DNA of 11,062 nt from CAZYSK01 sp964649415 (GTDB taxonomy: Bacteria > Chloroflexota > Anaerolineae > B4-G1), in assembly GCA_964649415.1 (NCBI GenBank), contig CAZYSK010000140.1, positions 1-11,062 on the forward strand, given 5' to 3'. Below the pieces are notes generated by a model that was given only the letters and a program-made list of their open reading frames with translations, was not told the DNA's origin and did no database searches. The translations under genes and the position numbers were made by a program. Below, piece by piece: positions 7,981 through 11,062 of this stretch. Each line of letters begins with the position of its first letter. Position 1 is the first letter of the stretch.

Positions 7981-8988
7981 TCACCAAGTCAGAGAGTCAA
8001 TCAAGTTCCAGTCGTTGTCCCACAGGTGGGCCGTGTCGCCCTGGTTGCCCCACACCGGGTCGTTGAGCCCCCAGTACAGGTCGTCACTTGTGTCCGAGCC
8101 GCTCTTGGTCCACACCTTGACACTGGCCGTATCCCCACCCGGCAGCACGAAGTCGTCGGGGAAGCGGTAGTAGTGGTAGTCGTCGTCTGTGAGCAGCCAG
8201 TTGGTCATGTCCTGATCGCCCTCTCCCAGGTTCTCGATCTGCACGTATTCGCCATCCAGGTCGGATCCCGCCGGGCTGTACTCCACAGACGCAATGCGCA
8301 GGTCGGAGGGCGTGGTTGTCGGCGTCGGCGTGTCGGTGGGTGTTGGCGTGGCTGTTATGGTCGGCGTGTCCGTCGGAGTGGACGTCGCCCCGGGGGTCTC
8401 AGTCGGCATGGCTGTCCGCGTCGGTGTCGCGCTTGGCTCGGGTGTGGCTTCGGGAGTGCTCGTTACCGACGGAGGTGGTGAGCGCGGCTCGGGCGTTCCC
8501 GTTGGTGTTGAAGGTGGGGATGCCGGTAGGGTCGATGTGCCGGTGGGCGCGGGTGAAGTTGGCGTCGGGCGCTTGATGCCCGACGCTTCACCTTCGGCGG
8601 TGGCGGTCTCGACGAGATGCTGGGATTCCGTGGCTGTTGGGGAACCGGCCGGCGTCGAGATCGGCGATTTGGGCGCTGTGGCCATCGCGGTAGGCGTGAG
8701 GGTGTCCACCCGCGTGGGCCTGGGGGTGCGGGTCTGCGGTTGTCTGCTGAGCCGGAGGCTTTCGCTCCCCCAGACGTAGGCGGAAACCGTGCAGCATGCA
8801 CAGAGCGTACAGGTGATGAGGAGGAGGATCGCCTGGAGTTCGAGCCAGGAGATGGATAGCCCGCCGGCGATGGGTAGCGAGATCGCTTTCTCGTCGAGCT
8901 GGTGCAGAAGAGAACGCGGATTGCGTGGATTGCGCGGATTGGAACCATCCGCGCGATCTGTTGGTCTACGACTGTGGCTGCTCATCAC
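7981..8988 (-). CDS. Membrane-anchored lamin-tail-domain (LTD) protein with long Thr/Pro stalk
   Basis: Of its 335 residues, 1-49 are cytoplasmic and hydrophilic, including an odd NPRNPRNPR run (17-25). Residues 50-73 are one membrane helix (LQAILLLITCTLCACCTVSA). Residues 86-227 are low-complexity Thr/Pro/Ser, a stalk likely outside the cell. Residues 229-335 are a lamin-tail domain: LRIASVEYSPAG, DGEYVQIENLGEG, MTNWLLTDDD, FVLPGGDTASV, DDLYWG and a terminal NLIDSLTW. LTDs in bacteria are usually extracellular and beta-sandwich-like; the ligand is unknown. The frame begins at GTG 8988, with an ATG one codon later (8985). Either overlaps the end of the kinase gene (stop 8966-8968) by 20-23 nt, and there is no strong Shine-Dalgarno, so translational coupling is likely. 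A palindromic repeat sits in the N-terminal coding part. Function beyond surface display is not known. Confidence 0.88.
   Translation of the reverse strand: MMSSHSRRPTDRADGSNPRNPRNPRSLLHQLDEKAISLPIAGGLSISWLELQAILLLITCTLCACCTVSAYVWGSESLRLSRQPQTRTPRPTRVDTLTPTAMATAPKSPISTPAGSPTATESQHLVETATAEGEASGIKRPTPTSPAPTGTSTLPASPPSTPTGTPEPRSPPPSVTSTPEATPEPSATPTRTAMPTETPGATSTPTDTPTITATPTPTDTPTPTTTPSDLRIASVEYSPAGSDLDGEYVQIENLGEGDQDMTNWLLTDDDYHYYRFPDDFVLPGGDTASVKVWTKSGSDTSDDLYWGLNDPVWGNQGDTAHLWDNDWNLIDSLTW
8915..8954 (+). repeat. 9-bp triplicate joined to a palindrome inside the lamin-tail gene
   Basis: Three 9-bp units, CGCGGATTG / CGTGGATTG / CGCGGATTG (8915-8941), run into a perfect inverted repeat GCGCGGAT-N7-ATCCGCGC (8932-8954). 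On the coding strand this yields GSNPRNPRNPR. The core GGATTGGAACCATCC (8936-8950) matches the element in the kinase gene at 14 of 15 positions. Confidence 0.75.
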
Positions 8989-10723
8989 CGGTCGGCGTCC
9001 CTGGCTGTTGGATCGTGACGCTCACGGCGGGCAAGGTAAACGCGAACACGCTTCCCTGGCCCACGTTGCTCTCCACGCTCACGTGTCCACCGAGCTTCTC
9101 CGCGATACGGCGAACGATGGACAGGCCCAGCCCGTGGCCCTCCGTGCGTACCTGATCGAGCCGCGTGAACGGGGTGAACAGGCGAGCCTGGGCCTCGGGC
9201 GTGAGACCGTCGCCGTTGTCGCGCACCCAGAAGAGGACCGTCCCGTCCGATTGTCCTGCGGCGCCTAGTTCGACGCGCGGTGGTTGGCCGCCGTACTTGA
9301 TGGCATTGCTGAGATAGTTGACCCATATCTCCTCGACCCACGGGCCATATCCCATCGCGGTGGGCCACGCCGGGGGCAGGATGACCCTGGCCTGATGCTC
9401 CTCGATCATGCCGGTCAGCCGCTGTGTGGCCTCGGCCACGATGCTTGCCATGTCCAGCGGCGTAGTGTGTACCTCCATCTTGGGCACCTGGGCCAGCAGC
9501 AGCAGTTCATCTACGATGCGGCTCATCTTGCGCCCGCCCTGCGCCATCATATGCAGGTAGCGTTGTAGGCTGTCCTCGGGAAGCTCGGCGTATTTCTCCT
9601 CCAGGGTCTCGGCGAAGCCCACGATACGCGCCAGGGGGCTCTTGAGGTCATGGGCTGCGGTGTGGGCAAAGGCGTCCAGCTCTTCGTTGCGCGCTTGCAG
9701 TTGGACCGTGCGTTGTCGCAGAGTCTGGACGAGCTGCGCGTTGGCGATGGCGGCGGCGGCGAGGGATGCCAACACCTCCATCCAGGCCAGGTCAGCGGGT
9801 GAGAAACGCTCGCCTCTCTTGTTGAGCGCCTGCAGGACGCCGATACCGGAATTGCGCACGGAAAGCGGCACGGCGACGACGTCGCGGGGTTGGATGTTCA
9901 TCTGCTCGTAGGTCTCCCAATGGAAGCGGGAATCGGACTGCACGTCGGCCACGAGAACCGAGCGCTGCTGTTGAAGCACCCATCCGGCCAGGCCCATGCC
10001 TGGTGCCAGGCGTATCCCGAGCAGACGCGAAGCGTCATCATCCCGATGAAGCGGATTGTTCCAATCCGGCGGATTGTTCCAATCCGTGGGGGCGTCAGAG
10101 GAGGTCGGGTTCCCGATGGCGGCGCGACACGTGAGCTCTCCCCCCGAGCCACGCAGCCATACGGAGGTGCTTTCCGCGTCCATTTCGGCCATCGCGGTCT
10201 GGATCACGCGCTGCAGTACGCTGTCCAGGTCGAGTGTGGACAGGAGTGCTCTACCGGCCTCGATCAGGCGCTCCATACTTCGGCGCTGCGTGCGCTCGGC
10301 CAGTTGCCATCCCACGAGTGCCCGGACCCGAGCCAGCAGTTCGAGATGCTGGACGGGCTTGGGGAGGTAGTCGTTAGCCCCGGCCTCCAGTGCCATCAGC
10401 CGGGTCTCCGAGTCGGCCTCGACGGTGAGGATGACGACAGGTAGAAGGGCCAGGCGCTCGTCGGCCCGCACACGGCGCAGCAGTGTCAGGCCGTCGATGC
10501 CGGGCATGTTCAGGTCAAGCAGGAGCAGGTCTGGCATCAGCGCCTTGCGCTCGGCGCCTGAGACGAGGCGATCCCATCCTGCCGTCCCGTCGCTACAGTA
10601 CTCGACCTGGTAGCCCTGGCCGGAGAGGATGTCCGCCAGCGTCTCCGCGAGGATGCGGCTGTCGTCCACGATCAGAATCCTCGCGTCTATCGCCCTTCCA
10701 GATGCAGAATCCGATGTTGACAC
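8966..10723 (-). CDS. Receiver-GAF-histidine kinase, soluble
   Basis: A 585-residue cytoplasmic kinase with no membrane helix. The N-terminal receiver (14-138) has D20/D21, phosphoacceptor D70 (LLLLDLNMP), T100 and K122 (LPKP). A GAF domain follows (about 150-335: LSTLDLDSVLQRV, DVVAVPLSVRNSGIGVLQAL). HisKA has H358 in AHDLKSPL. The HATPase has N-box WVNYLSNAIKYG (467-478), G1 DNGDGL (502-507) and G2 GHGLGLSI (529-536). All catalytic residues are present. It should autophosphorylate in response to a GAF ligand or to phosphorylation of its own receiver; no DNA-binding partner is encoded nearby. The start is GTG at 10723; an in-frame TGA lies 21 nt upstream and no ATG intervenes. An unusual 6-residue tandem (DWNNPP, DWNNPL; 214-225) from a palindromic DNA repeat interrupts the GAF domain. 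Its stop overlaps the start of the lamin-tail gene. Confidence 0.95.
   Translation of the reverse strand: MSTSDSASGRAIDARILIVDDSRILAETLADILSGQGYQVEYCSDGTAGWDRLVSGAERKALMPDLLLLDLNMPGIDGLTLLRRVRADERLALLPVVILTVEADSETRLMALEAGANDYLPKPVQHLELLARVRALVGWQLAERTQRRSMERLIEAGRALLSTLDLDSVLQRVIQTAMAEMDAESTSVWLRGSGGELTCRAAIGNPTSSDAPTDWNNPPDWNNPLHRDDDASRLLGIRLAPGMGLAGWVLQQQRSVLVADVQSDSRFHWETYEQMNIQPRDVVAVPLSVRNSGIGVLQALNKRGERFSPADLAWMEVLASLAAAAIANAQLVQTLRQRTVQLQARNEELDAFAHTAAHDLKSPLARIVGFAETLEEKYAELPEDSLQRYLHMMAQGGRKMSRIVDELLLLAQVPKMEVHTTPLDMASIVAEATQRLTGMIEEHQARVILPPAWPTAMGYGPWVEEIWVNYLSNAIKYGGQPPRVELGAAGQSDGTVLFWVRDNGDGLTPEAQARLFTPFTRLDQVRTEGHGLGLSIVRRIAEKLGGHVSVESNVGQGSVFAFTLPAVSVTIQQPGTPTGDEQPQS
10052..10086 (-). 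repeat. Tandem 17-bp palindromes inserted in frame in the kinase GAF domain
   Basis: CGGATTGTTCCAATCCG occurs at 10052-10068 and 10070-10086, separated by one G, giving an 18-bp period and preserving the frame. Each copy is a perfect 7-bp inverted repeat around TTC. The coding strand gives DWNNP twice. The related element in the lamin-tail gene suggests a small dispersed repeat family. Confidence 0.85.
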
Positions 10724-10724
10724 G

Positions 10725-10746
10725 GTATCTATGTACTCTCAGATAC
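10725..10746 (-). promoter_or_regulatory. Hairpin directly before the kinase GTG start
   Basis: GTATCT (10725-10730) and AGATAC (10741-10746) are a perfect 6-bp inverted repeat with a 10-nt loop. It ends one base before the GTG. The only Shine-Dalgarno-like bases (GAGAG on the minus strand) lie in its loop, so it could affect initiation. Function is inferred. Confidence 0.4.
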
Positions 10747-10750
10747 TTCT

Positions 10751-10768
10751 TGCGTCGCTTCGGACGCA
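10751..10768 (-). other. Second leader hairpin of the kinase gene
   Basis: TGCGTC (10751-10756) and GACGCA (10763-10768) pair perfectly around a 6-nt loop. It lies within the predicted 5' leader of the kinase mRNA. No terminator-type T-run follows. Confidence 0.4.
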
Positions 10769-10833
10769 GACGGTACTCCGACAGACGTGTGTGCCTGACT
10801 ACGAACGGCAGACGGCACTCCGGCAGACTTGCG
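10766..10833. repeat. Imperfect 26-bp direct repeat in the kinase leader
   Basis: The 26 bases at 10766-10791 and 10808-10833 agree at 22 positions (GCAGACGG-x-ACTCCG-x-CAGAC). The copies are 42 bp apart. A further direct repeat, CTACGAACGGC, occurs at 10799-10809 and 10874-10884. They may be duplicated binding sites or a decayed repeat array. Confidence 0.6.
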
Positions 10834-10844
10834 GACGGATGTCG

Positions 10845-10861
10845 CCGACCGCAGCGGTCGG
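10845..10861. promoter_or_regulatory. 17-bp perfect palindrome, possible operator
   Basis: CCGACCGC-A-GCGGTCGG is an 8-bp dyad with one central base. It lies 27 bp downstream of the -10 of the kinase promoter, a position suited to a dimeric repressor or a leader hairpin. The binding protein is unknown. Confidence 0.45.
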
Positions 10862-10887
10862 TATCCGCTCTTGCTACGAACGGCGTC

Positions 10888-10916
10888 ATTGTAGCATACT
10901 TGGGCAGCCAGAGCAA
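10888..10916 (-). promoter_or_regulatory. Extended -10 promoter of the kinase / lamin-tail / LPATG-protein operon
   Basis: On the minus strand the -35 is TTGCTC (10911-10916), the spacer is 17 bp, and the -10 is TACAAT (10888-10893) preceded by TGC. Transcription would begin near 10881, giving a leader of about 158 nt before the GTG at 10723. Confidence 0.65.
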
Positions 10917-10936
10917 ATAGCGGTGCAGGGAGAGAG

Positions 10937-10984
10937 ACCCTAAGGGCTCTTGAAACGGACAGGAACTGTCCGCACCCTTAGGGT
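10937..10984. repeat. Nested perfect inverted repeat upstream of the kinase promoter
   Basis: The outer arms ACCCTAAGGG (10937-10946) and CCCTTAGGGT (10975-10984) pair over 10 bp. An inner hairpin, CGGACAG-GAA-CTGTCCG (10956-10972), pairs over 7 bp. Each outer arm also contains a small palindrome (CCCTAAGGG / CCCTTAGGG). It could be a pair of operators, a cruciform, a bidirectional transcription stop for a gene to the right, or a palindromic repeat element. The sequence alone does not decide. Confidence 0.75.
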
Positions 10985-11062
10985 TCGCAAAAGAACAAGT
11001 TCCCGCCCTTCACCCTGTTTCTCCAATCAGATGCGGGACATGGTTCAGGAATGACTTGACAC

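Larger units (their letters stand above)
10724..11062. other. Noncoding region right of the kinase gene
   Basis: No gene is supported in these 339 bases. From left to right they hold the kinase leader (two hairpins, direct repeats, a 17-bp palindrome), the kinase promoter, the nested inverted repeat, and about 78 bp of unrecognised sequence. The end carries TTGACA (11056-11061), which could be the -35 of a rightward promoter outside the window. Short open frames here start without ribosome-binding sites and look random. Confidence 0.6.

Noticed and set aside
8308..8733. Tandem-repeat array or CRISPR-like signal
   Set aside because: The repetitive DNA is Thr/Pro codon repetition in the stalk of the lamin-tail protein; no uniform repeat and unique-spacer structure exists.
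10983..11002. GTTC / GAAC / GTTC words that might be a second SOS box
   Set aside because: The spacings are 6 and 2 bases, not 4, so they do not fit the GAAC-N4-GTTC box.
10944..11054. Short plus-strand frame ending NQMRDMVQE-stop, which might be the tail of a transposase
   Set aside because: It begins after a stop codon within the inverted repeat, has no start or ribosome-binding site, and I could not match it to a named family.

Overview
The window reads as a piece of a G+C-rich bacterial chromosome, most likely from the phylum Chloroflexota (Anaerolineae-like). This is inference. It rests on surface proteins with long Thr/Pro linkers (including a lamin-tail-domain protein and a DNRLRE-domain protein), a helix-turn-helix/receiver protein with inverted architecture, a PG-binding/LysM/YkuD transpeptidase, frequent GTG starts, and a Gram-positive-type SOS box in front of uvrB. 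No rRNA, tRNA, CRISPR array or recognisable transposase is present.

Layout. (A) 1-3001, minus strand: a two-component signalling operon behind a near-perfect sigma-70 promoter (TTGACC-17-TATAAT). In order it encodes a DNA-binding protein with an N-terminal HTH and a degenerate receiver (2322-2891), a single-domain CheY/DivK-like response regulator starting at GTG (1904-2296), and a six-helix membrane sensor with at least three PAS domains (start at 1839). The sensor runs off the left edge; its kinase core would lie outside the window. (B) 3081-4712, minus strand: an L,D-transpeptidase with a membrane anchor, PG-binding region, LysM and YkuD domain. (C) 4713-4916: a divergent promoter region. 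The uvrB side carries a perfect GAAC-N4-GTTC SOS box just after the -10 element, then two exact 36-bp tandem repeats that each hold a Shine-Dalgarno, a hairpin and a four-codon mini-ORF. (D) 4917-6956, plus strand: a complete uvrB. A further copy of the repeat core lies 15 bp past its stop codon. (E) 7021-10723, minus strand: a second signalling/surface operon. A receiver-GAF-histidine kinase (8966-10723) overlaps the start of a membrane-anchored lamin-tail-domain protein (7981-8988), which is followed 48 bp later by a secreted DNRLRE-domain protein with a C-terminal LPATG sorting-type signal (7021-7932). (F) 10724-11062: a noncoding region with an extended -10 promoter for the kinase, a long structured leader and a nested perfect inverted repeat.

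How the parts work together. Regions A and E are separate sensory modules. A has its own DNA-binding output candidate. E joins a soluble kinase to two exported proteins that look like cell-surface displays, so the kinase may control or respond to envelope state. The L,D-transpeptidase fits a peptidoglycan-containing, possibly monoderm, envelope, as does the LPATG signal. uvrB is an SOS-type repair gene sitting between these envelope and signalling genes.

The most unusual material is small-scale: the SOS box plus tandem mini-ORF leader of uvrB, the palindromic repeat on both sides of uvrB, and palindromic repeats embedded in frame in two adjacent genes of operon E, resembling in principle the coding palindromic elements of Rickettsia.
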